A stretch of DNA of 64,000 bases from an uncultured Clostridium sp. GTDB lineage: Bacteria > Bacillota > Clostridia > TANB77 > CAG-508. The stretch covers positions 1 to 64,000 of the forward strand of contig CAOJRU010000010.1 in the NCBI GenBank assembly GCA_948442365.1. The letters are read 5' to 3'. Under the pieces are notes generated by a model. It saw only the letters and a list, made by a program, of their open reading frames with translations, was not told where the DNA came from and ran no database searches. This document shows, one piece after another, positions 16,078 through 25,249 of the stretch. The translations under genes were made by a program, and so were the position numbers. Positions within the stretch are counted from its first letter, which is position 1, and the number at the start of each line of letters is the position of its first letter.

Positions 16078-16551
16078 ATGATAAAAGTATTGTTTGTATG
16101 TCTAGGAAATATATGTAGATCGCCAATGGCGGAATACGTATTAAAAGATATGGTAAAAAAACAAGGATGGGAAGAAGAATTTTATATTGATTCTGCTGCC
16201 ACCAGTACAGAAGAAATAGGAAATCCAGTTCATTATGGAACTAGAAATAAGTTAGAACAAGAAAAAATAGTATGTGGAAATCATCGTGCTAGAAGAATAG
16301 AAAAGCGAGACTATGAGATATTTGATTATATCATAGGAATGGAAAAACAAAATATTGTCAATATAAAAAGAATTCTTGGAGAGGACACAGAAAATAAGAT
16401 TTATCAGTTATTAGATTTTACAAAAAATCCAAAAGATATTGCAGATCCTTGGTTTACGGGAAACTTTCATAAGACTTATGAGGATATTGTAGAAGGGTTA
16501 GAAGGATTTATTGCGTATTTAAAGAAGGAGAAACAAATTGATAAAAAATAA
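16078..16551 (+). CDS. low-molecular-weight protein tyrosine phosphatase
   Basis: A 157-residue phosphatase. The P-loop CLGNICRSPMAE (CX5RS) is at residues 7-18, and the general-acid loop DPWFTGNFHKTYED is near the C-terminus. It dephosphorylates tyrosine (or arginine) phosphoproteins; the bacterial YwlE/Wzb distinction cannot be made with confidence. Its 3' end overlaps the start of the following membrane glycosyltransferase by 14 bp, suggesting translational coupling. Confidence 0.93.
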   Translation: MIKVLFVCLGNICRSPMAEYVLKDMVKKQGWEEEFYIDSAATSTEEIGNPVHYGTRNKLEQEKIVCGNHRARRIEKRDYEIFDYIIGMEKQNIVNIKRILGEDTENKIYQLLDFTKNPKDIADPWFTGNFHKTYEDIVEGLEGFIAYLKKEKQIDKK

Positions 16552-17998
16552 ACAAAATAAAACGAATAATTTAATAAAAATTTTATTTATACTAGCAAGT
16601 ATTTTATTTGCTATGCCATCCATAATATATTTTATACAGAAAAGAACAACTTTGCAATTTGGGCCTTACTTTCAATTTTTATATGATGCACCCATTAGTA
16701 GGGCAACCCAAACCTTACTCTATCTTTTCTTATTGGCGATATTAGCCACATTATATCTTACAATCGTAAAAAGAAGAAAAGATATATTTAAAAATACAAA
16801 GAAAATGTTTCTATTCATTGCTATAATATCAATAGTATTTATAGCAGTATTACCATTTACTTGTTCAGATGTATTTTACTATTTAGGAATTGGAAGATTA
16901 GATAGTACCTATCATCAAAATCCATATTACACAACGATGAGGGAATTTGTAGAACAAGGAGATAATAGCCAATATTTGCAAAAAGACACCGTATTAGCAC
17001 AGGGATATAACAATGATTGGGCTGATTCAACGGTAGTTTATGGACCAATTTGGACAATGATATGTAAAATGGTAGCTGGCATATCTTTTGGAAACTTAGA
17101 TTTTGCTTTGCTAGTATTCAAGTTAATCAATGTAATGGTCCATTTAGCAAATGCTTACTTAATTTATAAAATATCTCATAAAAAAGTATTTACTTTACTA
17201 TATGGATTAAATCCTTTTATTCTAATCGAAGGAATAGCTTGTGTTCACAATGATATGTTTGTAGCATTATTTATATTAGCAGGATTATATTTTTTAACAA
17301 AGAAGAAAAATCTAGTGATAACCATCATCTTCTTAGCAATGGCAACAGCGATTAAATATTTTGCTATTATTTTATTGCCATTTGTCATTATTTATTATTT
17401 TAGAGAGGAAAAACCAGCTAAACGATTTGTTAGATGTATTCAATATGGTGGCTTATTTGTAATGGTTTTAGCGATTCCCTATTTACTATATGTACGTGAT
17501 GGACAAGTGTTAAGTGGATTATTTATACAACAAGAAAAGTTAGCGAAAAGTTTTTATATTATACTAACAGAATATTTTAAAGAACCAACCTTGTCAGCTT
17601 CTACCGTTAATCATGTTTTATTAGGAGCTTTTACCATTATTTATTTCTTTACTTGTGTTGTTTTGTTAAATAAAAGACAGATACGATTACGAGAAGAAAT
17701 GAAAAAAGCCAATTATTTCATTATGGCATTTCTATTTTTGTTAATTACAAATTTTCAAATATGGTATATTATTTGGCTATTTCCATTACTTTTATGGCAA
17801 AGAGCAGAGAATATTAGATGGATTCCGCAAATAGCGTTAATGAGCGAGTTTGCCAATGGTATTTTCTTGACCTATGGAGAAGGTTGGCAAAATGGAACGC
17901 CTTTTACTTTTGTTTTCATTGTGGGAAGTTTAAGCATATGGATTGTGAATCAAAAAGTAAAAGAAAATAAAATTAAAAGAATAGTAACCGATGGATAA
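16538..17998 (+). CDS. polytopic membrane glycosyltransferase (GT-C fold, GT87/MptB-like)
   Basis: A 486-residue protein with about 11-12 hydrophobic segments, starting from TTG at 16538 inside the end of the phosphatase gene. The first extracytoplasmic loop has PFTCSDVFYYLGIGRL, with the Asp typical of GT-C catalytic loops. Later YGPIWTM and GLNPFILIEGIACVHNDMF resemble polyprenyl-phosphate-sugar-dependent mannosyltransferases. It probably uses a polyprenol-linked donor to glycosylate a surface polymer. Substrate unknown. Confidence 0.75.
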   Translation: MIKNKQNKTNNLIKILFILASILFAMPSIIYFIQKRTTLQFGPYFQFLYDAPISRATQTLLYLFLLAILATLYLTIVKRRKDIFKNTKKMFLFIAIISIVFIAVLPFTCSDVFYYLGIGRLDSTYHQNPYYTTMREFVEQGDNSQYLQKDTVLAQGYNNDWADSTVVYGPIWTMICKMVAGISFGNLDFALLVFKLINVMVHLANAYLIYKISHKKVFTLLYGLNPFILIEGIACVHNDMFVALFILAGLYFLTKKKNLVITIIFLAMATAIKYFAIILLPFVIIYYFREEKPAKRFVRCIQYGGLFVMVLAIPYLLYVRDGQVLSGLFIQQEKLAKSFYIILTEYFKEPTLSASTVNHVLLGAFTIIYFFTCVVLLNKRQIRLREEMKKANYFIMAFLFLLITNFQIWYIIWLFPLLLWQRAENIRWIPQIALMSEFANGIFLTYGEGWQNGTPFTFVFIVGSLSIWIVNQKVKENKIKRIVTDG

Positions 17999-18014
17999 AG
18001 AAGGAGGGAAAATC

Positions 18015-20724
18015 TTGGACAAATTAGTATTAGTAGACGGTAATAGTATCATGAATCGAGCATTTTATGGAATTATGGGAAGTAAAATGCTAACAAGTAA
18101 AGATGGAAAACATACCAATGCGGTATATGGTTTTTTAGCCATATTATTCAAATTATTAGAAGACATCAAACCAGAATATCTAGTAGTAGCCTTTGACTTA
18201 AAAGCACCAACCGCAAGACATAAACTTTACGAAGGATACAAAGCCAATCGAAAAGGAATGCCAGATGAATTAGCCGAGCAAATGCCAATCATCAAAGACA
18301 TATTAAGAGCTATGAATATTGATATTGTAGAAATGGAAGGCTATGAGGCAGATGATGTACTGCGGAACCCTATCACGCTATGGAGAAGAACAAGGATTGG
18401 AAGTGACTATACTTTCAGGAGATAGAGATACTTTTCAATTAGCAACCGATAAAATAACCATTCGAATTCCTCATACCAAAGGAGGAAAGACGGAAACCGA
18501 TGAATATAATAGAAAAAGTATCGTAGAAAAATATGGATTAGAACCAAAACAACTAATTGATGTAAAAGGTTTACAAGGAGATACCTCTGACAATATTCCA
18601 GGTGTGCCAGGAGTAGGAGAAAAAACCGCCTTAGCCTTAATACAAAAATTTGGTTCAATTGAAAACTTGTATGAAAAGGTTGATAAAGAAGAAGCAGAAC
18701 TAAAAGGAAAGCAAAAAGAAAACATAGAAAACAACAAAGAATTAGCCTTTTTATCCAAAACGTTAGGAACCATTAATTTAGAAGTACCAATTCAAGATAC
18801 CTTAGAAAATTTTAAGGTAGAAGAATGGGACAAATCAAGAGTTTTAGAACTATTCAAAGAGCTAAATTTTAATCGTTATATTGACCGATTTTCTTTGCGT
18901 GGGGAAGCAGAAGTAAAAGAAGAACCAAAAGATTTATTTAAAATTGTAGATAAATCCAAAGAAGAAGTCATAAACTTAATAAAAGAGCAAAAACAAATGA
19001 TTTATTATGTGCATACAGTAGAAGACAATAAGCCAGAAAAAATCATCCAAGAGAAAATAGTAGGACTTGCTATTTTCAATGACAAAACACAAGAAGTAAC
19101 TTATGTAGCTACCACACAAGAGGGAGATATACAGCAATTTAAAGCTATTTTTGAAGATGAAACCATAAAAAAAATAGGAATTAATTTAACAAATACCTAT
19201 ATTTTATTAAAACAAGAGGGAATGGAATTAAAAGGAATGGACTATGACATAGCGATTGCAAGCTATATCTTAAATCCAGCAAACAATAAACTAACTATAG
19301 AAAAGCTGATGGAACAATATTTAAATATCGATGTAGAACAATATATAGGAGAAGAACCAAAACAACAGCAAATGAATTTATTTGATACCATGCAGGAAGA
19401 AACGAACAGAAATGCTAAGCAGATACAAGAAAAATATGCTTTGTATAGTTATGCCATTAAAGAAATAAAAGAAATCACGTGGAAAAAATTAGAAGAAATA
19501 GGAGCTACTGAGCTATTTTATGAAATCGACATGCCAACCGTAGAAGTATTATCAGATATGCAATGGAACGGAATGTATGTAGATGAAGAAGAATTAAATC
19601 AATTTGGAAAAGAATTAACAGAGAAAATAGAAACATTAACTAAAATCATATATGAGATGGCAGGAGAAGAATTTAATATTAATTCAACGAAGCAATTAGG
19701 AGAAATCTTATTTGAGAAAATGAAATTACCAGTCATTAAAAAAACAAAAAGTGGTTATTCAACCGATGTTGACGTTTTGGAAAAATTAAAAAGGGAAGAT
19801 CCTATTATAGAGCAGATATTAGAATATAGGCAATTAATGAAATTAAATTCTACTTATGTAGAAGGTTTAAAGCAATATATTAATCCGAAAACAAAGAGGA
19901 TTCATTCTTTTTTCCATCAAACCATAACAGCAACGGGAAGAATCAGTTCAACCGAGCCAAATTTGCAAAATATACCAACACGATTTGAATTAGGAAAAAG
20001 AGTAAGAAAAGTATTTGAACCAGAAGAAGGAAAAATCTATATTGATAGCGACTATTCGCAAATTGAACTAAGAGTTTTAGCCCATATCTCAGAAGATAAA
20101 CATATGATACAAGCGTTCCAAGAAGGGCAAGATATTCATAAACAAGCAGCTTCCAAAGTATTTAAAACGCCAATTGAAGAAGTAAGCAAGGAGCAAAGAA
20201 GTGATGCCAAAGCCGTTAACTTTGGGATTGTGTATGGAATTAGTGACTTTGGATTAGGAGAACAATTAGGAATCTCCAGAAAAAAAGCCAAAGAATATAT
20301 CACAGAATACCTAGAACAATATGCAGGAATAAAAGCATTTATGGAAGAAATCACTGAAAAAGCTACAGAAGAAGGGTATGTAGAAACCTTATTTCATAGA
20401 AGAAGATATATACCAGAATTAAAATCTAACAATTATATGGTAAGACAATTTGGAGCTAGAGTAGCTATGAATACGCCGATTCAGGGAACCGCAGCAGACA
20501 TTATGAAAATAGCCATGATAAAGGTGTATCAAGAAATCAAAAAAAGAGGCTTACAATCCAAAATTGTATTACAAGTTCATGATGAAATGATGATAGAAGC
20601 ACTAGAAGAGGAAAAGGAAGAAATGAAAGAAATTATGAAACAAAGTATGGAAACAGCAATTAGCTTGAAGGTACCATTAATAGCTGACATAGCAGAAGCT
20701 AACAATTGGTATGATTGCAAATAA
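18015..20724 (+). CDS. polA: DNA polymerase I, decoded through a +1 shift at CGG
   Basis: Reads as one 902-residue PolA only if the C at 18363 is skipped. Start is TTG at 18015 behind AAGGAGGG. The 5'-nuclease domain begins LVLVDGNSIMNRAFYG. At ...EADDVL the zero frame meets CGG (18363-18365) and runs on to a stop at 18425; after skipping C it reads GTLSRYGEEQGLEVTILSGD, the conserved continuation. The exonuclease region lacks the usual acidic residues and is probably inactive. Polymerase motifs A (DSDYSQIELR), B (KAVNFGIVYGIS) and C (QVHDEMMIEA) are intact. An essential gene with purely conserved sequence on both sides argues against decay. Confidence 0.92.
18360..18366 (+). other. recoding site: CTG CGG A in polA
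   Basis: P-site Leu CTG, in-frame CGG, +1 codon GGA for the glycine of EADDVLG. No internal Shine-Dalgarno like that of prfB is visible. Confidence 0.85.
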
Positions 20725-20727
20725 GAT

Positions 20728-20840
20728 AGTGTCCAGTGGGGGACGATTGTTTTGGACATTGTCAAGGAAACCAATCGCATGGAATGTGTCCCAAAAACGA
20801 CAAAAATGCGAAAAAGAAATATCCTAAAAAAGGAGAGAGA
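20728..20840. repeat. REP-like composite repeat
   Basis: Starts with GTGTCCAGTGGGGGACGATT and TTTTGGACA (GTGTCC...GGACA hairpin). It continues with a CCCAAAAACGACAAAAATG segment homologous to 11213-11231, including the following AAAGAAAT.TCCT.AAAAGGAGAG, which supplies the next gene's ribosome site. Confidence 0.6.
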
Positions 20841-20844
20841 TAGA

Positions 20845-21405
20845 TTGAAAAATAAAAAACAATGGATAATTTTATTACTAATTATTTTAATGCTACTGAC
20901 TTTTTTATTTAAAAATAATTTTTTAAAAATATTGTATCCTAGAACCTATCAAGAAGCGGTTTTAATCTATCAGGAGAAATACAAGATAGAAGAAAATCTT
21001 ATTTTTGCTGTGATAAAAGCAGAAAGCGATTTTGATAAAGACGCTATTTCTAGTCGAAATGCAATAGGCTTAATGCAAATTATGGAAGAAACGGCAAAAG
21101 ATGTTGCTAGAAAAAATAGCATAGAATTAAAGGAGGATAGGGTAAAAGAGGAACTTAGGGATGTTTACAAAAATATTGAAATAGGTACATGTTATCTAGC
21201 TACTCTTATGGAACGCTATCAAAATAAGGAAGTGGCATTGGCTGCTTATAATGCTGGGATAGGAACGGTTGATGGCTGGATTGAAAAAGGAATTATCAAA
21301 AAGGATGGAACCAATATTGAAAAGATACCCTATAAAGAGACAAACAACTACGTAAGAAAGATATTAAGAGATTATAAAATTTATGAAGATTTATATAAAA
21401 ACTAG
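20845..21405 (+). CDS. lytic transglycosylase, SLT domain
   Basis: 186 residues from TTG at 20845, with AAGGAGAG upstream. One N-terminal membrane anchor (ILLLIILMLLTFLF) is followed by a lysozyme-like SLT domain with catalytic Glu in VIKAESDFDKDA, the substrate motif GLMQIMEETA and AAYNAGIGTVDGW. It cleaves peptidoglycan glycan strands to 1,6-anhydro-MurNAc products at the outer face of the membrane. The upstream in-frame region lies in a REP-like repeat and is not taken as coding. Confidence 0.92.
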   Translation: MKNKKQWIILLLIILMLLTFLFKNNFLKILYPRTYQEAVLIYQEKYKIEENLIFAVIKAESDFDKDAISSRNAIGLMQIMEETAKDVARKNSIELKEDRVKEELRDVYKNIEIGTCYLATLMERYQNKEVALAAYNAGIGTVDGWIEKGIIKKDGTNIEKIPYKETNNYVRKILRDYKIYEDLYKN

Positions 21406-21462
21406 ACAAATGACGAAAAATGAAATAAAATATACATGTTAAAAAGAGAAGGAGAAAACAAA

Positions 21463-22719
21463 ATGATAGTAGAACAATTAATTTTTATAGTCATTTCATT
21501 TGCTATTTTTGTTTATATGTTTTTTCGTATGATCCGAAATAATGATACCACTTATGTATTTATTTTAGGGTTGGAATTTATAGGGATAGCACTTAATTTT
21601 GCAGAAGTATTATTTCGTGTAAAATTAAATATGATATTTGTCATTTTAAAATACATATTATCCATTATACTTCCAATTGTTATTATGATTTTAGAAAAAA
21701 GAGGCATTACCTTATTTGAAATGATATACATTCAAAAAGCAAAATTATATCTATTTTTGGGTGATAATAAAAAAGCAAAACAAGCTTTAATTGATTTGAT
21801 AGAAAAAAATACGAAATCCTATAAAGCCCATAAAATGTTAGCGGAAATATATGAATTAGAAGGTGGCATGCGAAAAGCAATTGATGAATATGTGCAAGCC
21901 ATAGATTTAAACAAAAAAGATTATGACTCTTACTATAAAGTGGCAGAATTATTAACTAATTTAGATAAAAAAGAAGAAGCATCTGAAATGTTATTTAGTT
22001 TATTAAATAAAAAGCCAGACATGTATAAAGCCACAGAATTATTAGGAGAAATTCTAATCGAAAAAGAAAGATACAAAGAAGCCGTTAATATTTATCAAGA
22101 AGCTTTAAGATATCATCCTGTAAGTTATGAGATACATTATAATTTAGGAATTGTTTATACCATGTTAAATGACTTCCAAAATGCCAAAACATGTTATGAA
22201 AAAGCAGCCCAGATCAATTCACTTTTATATAATGCCAAGTATTCTCTAGCTGAGATTGCTTTGATTTATGAGGATTTAGAAGAAGCGGAAAGAAGATTTT
22301 TAGAAGCCATTGAAGAAGAGGAATTATCAGCAGATGGTTATTATGAGTTAGCTAAAATTTATTTGATGAAAGGTGATAAAGATACCGCTATTAAATATAT
22401 TAATACGGCAGTAGATAGTAACCCAAAGAAAATTGTAGAAAAAGTAAAAAAAGAGCCAATATTTATTCCCATTATGGCTAAAATATCTATACCATTTAAC
22501 TTAGAAGAACCAGAGCAAGAACAAGAAAAGACACAGAAATTACAAGAAAAAGAAGTGAAAGCCAAAGAGCATTTGGAGGAGATGAGTGAAATAACAAGAC
22601 ATTTAAGTTATCATGACATCAAAATGTTAAAAAAGAATCAGACAGGAAAAGCAAAGAAGATGGATGAACAAGAAGAGCAAGAATGGAATATAGATAGTGA
22701 AAAAGAAAGACAAGATTAG
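21463..22719 (+). CDS. membrane-anchored TPR protein
   Basis: 418 residues from ATG at 21463 (GAAGGAG upstream). Three hydrophobic segments fill the first 95 residues. About seven tetratricopeptide repeats follow (for example YKEAVNIYQEALRYHP and FQNAKTCYEKAAQIN), then a Glu/Gln/Lys-rich, coiled, low-complexity tail with no domain. It is likely a cytoplasmic scaffold held at the membrane; partner unknown. It stands between a lytic transglycosylase and dpsA, which would fit envelope or spore morphogenesis, but that is only context. Confidence 0.8.
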   Translation: MIVEQLIFIVISFAIFVYMFFRMIRNNDTTYVFILGLEFIGIALNFAEVLFRVKLNMIFVILKYILSIILPIVIMILEKRGITLFEMIYIQKAKLYLFLGDNKKAKQALIDLIEKNTKSYKAHKMLAEIYELEGGMRKAIDEYVQAIDLNKKDYDSYYKVAELLTNLDKKEEASEMLFSLLNKKPDMYKATELLGEILIEKERYKEAVNIYQEALRYHPVSYEIHYNLGIVYTMLNDFQNAKTCYEKAAQINSLLYNAKYSLAEIALIYEDLEEAERRFLEAIEEEELSADGYYELAKIYLMKGDKDTAIKYINTAVDSNPKKIVEKVKKEPIFIPIMAKISIPFNLEEPEQEQEKTQKLQEKEVKAKEHLEEMSEITRHLSYHDIKMLKKNQTGKAKKMDEQEEQEWNIDSEKERQD

Positions 22720-22820
22720 AAATAAGCTTAGAATCATAAATTGAAATAAAAAATAATATAAGAGGAAACTCATAAAATTCGCAAATTGAAATATACTAAG
22801 ATAGAAAAAGGAGGAATTTT

Positions 22821-23699
22821 ATGAGTACAAATTTTGCTATTATTGGTGGAGATTTACGAATTATTAAATTAGCGAAAATGCTGGCACAAGAAGGAAATAA
22901 AATTTATACGTATGGTTTGGAAAAGGCGGAAGAGTTAAAAAATACAGAAAATATTTTCTTTTGTGAAAAATTAAATCATGCCATTCAAGAAACAGAAGTG
23001 GTGATAGGGCCAATTCCATTTTCTAGTAATGGAAAAGACATTAATAGTCCATTTGGTGAAAGTACGATATCAGTTCGTGATTTGATGCACCATATTAATG
23101 CTAAAATACTAATAGCAGGAAGTATTACGCCTGAAATATATGATTTAGCAAATGACGAATATATCGAAATTATTGATATCATGAAAAGAGAAGAGTTAGC
23201 CGTATTAAACACAATTTCAACAGCAGAAGGAACCATAGAAATTGCTATTTCCAATACCAATAAAATTCTTCATGGAAGTAATGTATTGATTTTAGGATTT
23301 GGAAGAATAGGAAAGGTATTAGCGAAAAAATTAGCAGGACTTTCTGCCATTGTCACCTGTGCAGCGAGAAAAGATGAAGATATTGCTTGGATTAAAGCAT
23401 ATGGTCATAAATCTACCATTATTAATAATTTAGGAGAAAATTTATCACAATATGATTTAATTATTAATACCGTTCCCCATTTAATTTTAACGCCTGAAAG
23501 ATTACAATATGTGAATAAAGAATGTTTATTAATTGATTTAGCTTCTAATCCAGGAGGCATTGATAAAAAGACAGCAAAAGATAGAGCATTAAACTTGATA
23601 TGGGCCTTAGCTTTACCAGGTAAAGTAGCTCCTATTACAACAGCAGAATTTATCAAAGATACCATTTATAATATTTTAAAAGAAGTATATAAGAAATAA
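22821..23699 (+). CDS. dpsA: dipicolinate synthase subunit A
   Basis: 292 residues. DpsA (SpoVFA) oxidises dihydrodipicolinate with DpsB to make dipicolinic acid, the calcium chelator of the spore core. The N-terminal Rossmann-like part begins FAIIGGDLRIIKLAKML. A second NAD(P)-binding glycine motif is LILGFGRIGKVLAKKL, and LPGKVAPITTAEFIKDT closes the protein, as in the family. AAAAGGAGG ribosome site. The usual dpsB (spoVFB) partner is not next to it: the following gene is uppP. Confidence 0.93.
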   Translation: MSTNFAIIGGDLRIIKLAKMLAQEGNKIYTYGLEKAEELKNTENIFFCEKLNHAIQETEVVIGPIPFSSNGKDINSPFGESTISVRDLMHHINAKILIAGSITPEIYDLANDEYIEIIDIMKREELAVLNTISTAEGTIEIAISNTNKILHGSNVLILGFGRIGKVLAKKLAGLSAIVTCAARKDEDIAWIKAYGHKSTIINNLGENLSQYDLIINTVPHLILTPERLQYVNKECLLIDLASNPGGIDKKTAKDRALNLIWALALPGKVAPITTAEFIKDTIYNILKEVYKK

Positions 23700-23715
23700 T
23701 ATATTAATATTATGA

Positions 23716-23807
23716 GAAAAGGTTGTGATATAAATATTTTTTGAAAAAACATAGCTGGGGTTTACCTATAAGTCTTTTCTTCAAAATATTTATATCACAA
23801 CCTTTTC
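23716..23807. repeat. hairpin with 25-bp perfect arms between dpsA and uppP
   Basis: Positions 23716-23740 pair perfectly with 23783-23807 (GAAAAGGTTGTGATATAAAT...). The 42-nt loop contains a weaker inner pairing. It may serve as a terminator for dpsA or belong to the same class of intergenic hairpins as those at 9641 and 24724; the core is not homologous to them. Confidence 0.7.
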
Positions 23808-23849
23808 TTCTCACTATTATTTTAAATAAGAAACAAAGGAGAGAGAAAG

Positions 23850-24711
23850 ATGTTATTAGAAATTATGAAAGCTATTTTGTTTGGAATTGTAGAAGGAATT
23901 ACAGAATGGCTACCAATTAGTAGTACAGGACATTTAATTTTAGTAGAACAATTTATAAAATTAAAAGATGTATCACCAGAATTTTGGAGTATGTTTCAAG
24001 TTGTTATACAATTAGGAGCTATTTTAGCAGTAGTATTGCTATATTGGAATAAAATATGGCCAATTACTACTAACCAAAAAAAAGGAATGAAATCAACTGG
24101 TTTATGGTCTTATTTCAATAAAGATATTATGATATTATGGTCTAAAATTTTAGTAGCTTGTATACCAGCAGCAGTAATTGGAGTATTTTTCGATGAAGTG
24201 TTTGAAGCTTTATTCTACAATCCATTTTGTATTGCTCTTGCTCTAATTGTATTTGGAATTGCATTTATTGTAGTGGAAAACTTGAATCAAAAGAAAAAAG
24301 GTGAAAAATTAAAAGAAAGTAATTCTCAAATTACCTATAAAGATGCGATTATGATTGGAATATTTCAATTGTTAGCAGCTATTTTTCCAGGAACTTCCCG
24401 TTCACGGAGCAACAATAATAGGAGGATTATTAATAGGATTATCACGACCAAATGCAGCAGAGTTTACTTTTTATTTAGCCATACCAACTATGATGGGGGC
24501 AAGTTTGTTAAAATTAGTTAAATTTGGATTTAGCTTCACAGGAATGGAACTAATTATTTTGTTAGTAGGAATGCTAGTATCTTTCCTAGTTTCAGTCATG
24601 GTGATTAAATTTTTAATGAATTACATAAAGAAACATGATTTTAAACCATTTGGTTATTATAGAATTGTTTTAGGAGTGGTAGTGTTAGTCTATTTCTGGT
24701 TGGTAAGATAG
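23850..24711 (+). CDS. uppP: undecaprenyl-diphosphatase, decoded through a +1 shift at CGG
   Basis: Skipping the C at 24405 gives an uninterrupted 286-residue UppP (BacA), normal for the family. It dephosphorylates undecaprenyl-PP to recycle the cell-wall lipid carrier. Catalytic motif 1, [18 protein letters not shown], is near the N-terminus. Motif 2, FPGTSRSGAT, is exactly where the break lies: zero frame gives FPGTSRS-CGG, then a nonsense tail to 24521; the shifted frame supplies the invariant glycine and continues [17 protein letters not shown]. The remaining membrane helices follow in the shifted frame. Ribosome site AAGGAGAG. Confidence 0.93.
24402..24408 (+). other. recoding site: TCA CGG A in uppP
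   Basis: P-site Ser TCA, in-frame CGG (24405-24407), +1 codon GGA for the invariant glycine of the PGTSRSG active-site motif. Confidence 0.88.
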
Positions 24712-24723
24712 AAATTATAAAAT

Positions 24724-24945
24724 AAAAAGATGGGCTGCTTTTAGGGTAAGCTTAATAGGTATTTTGAATAAAGGATGAATGTGACCGGAATAAGATTAGG
24801 AATTCTTAATAATTTTATGGTAAGAGTTCAAGCTTGTCTTGGAAAGGACCCGTAAAATTATATTAGAATTCCTTAAATTATGAAGGAAACCGAAGAATTT
24901 ATGAAAAATACCTATTAAGCTTACCCTAAAGCAGCCCATCTTTTT
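24724..24945. repeat. 222-bp hairpin element B, homologous core with element A
   Basis: Outer arms 24724-24765 and 24905-24945 pair with a single bulged T. The core (about 24766-24904) aligns along its length with the core of element A: GTGAC-GAAT, TAGGAATTCTT, ATTTTA-GG, GTTCA-GC, TAAAAT-AT, AGAATTCCTT, ATTTATGAAAAA. The TAGAAATTCT/AGAATTTCT helix of A becomes TAGGAATTCT/AGAATTCCT here, a compensatory change. The outer arms are unrelated to those of A. The 300 bp that follow (24946-25249) hold only AT-rich sequence and the next gene's ribosome site. Confidence 0.8.
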
Positions 24946-25249
24946 TAATTTCGATGAACAAAGGAAAAATGGTAAAGAATAGTTCTATAATAGATAGAAG
25001 CTAATTTTAAAAAATTGAAACTCAAACTTTAAAGCGATTGACAAATACAAAAAAGCATAGTATTATAAAAATATCATTGAATCAAAGATTTTAAATTTCA
25101 ATATAAAAAAGTTATTATCTAGTAAATTTTCAAAAATGAAATAAAAAGTAGGAAAAAGGAGAAAAGAAGAAAAATATCTATAATTTTACCTTAAAAACAA
25201 ATTTGACTAATAATTAAAAATTGAATAAAATAAAGAAAAGAGGAATGCT

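Noticed and set aside
18343..24711. polA and uppP as ordinary pseudogenes
   Set aside because: Both halves of each gene are fully conserved with no other damage, and three further genes break at the same codon with the same one-base rule. Five independent decays of this exact kind are not credible.
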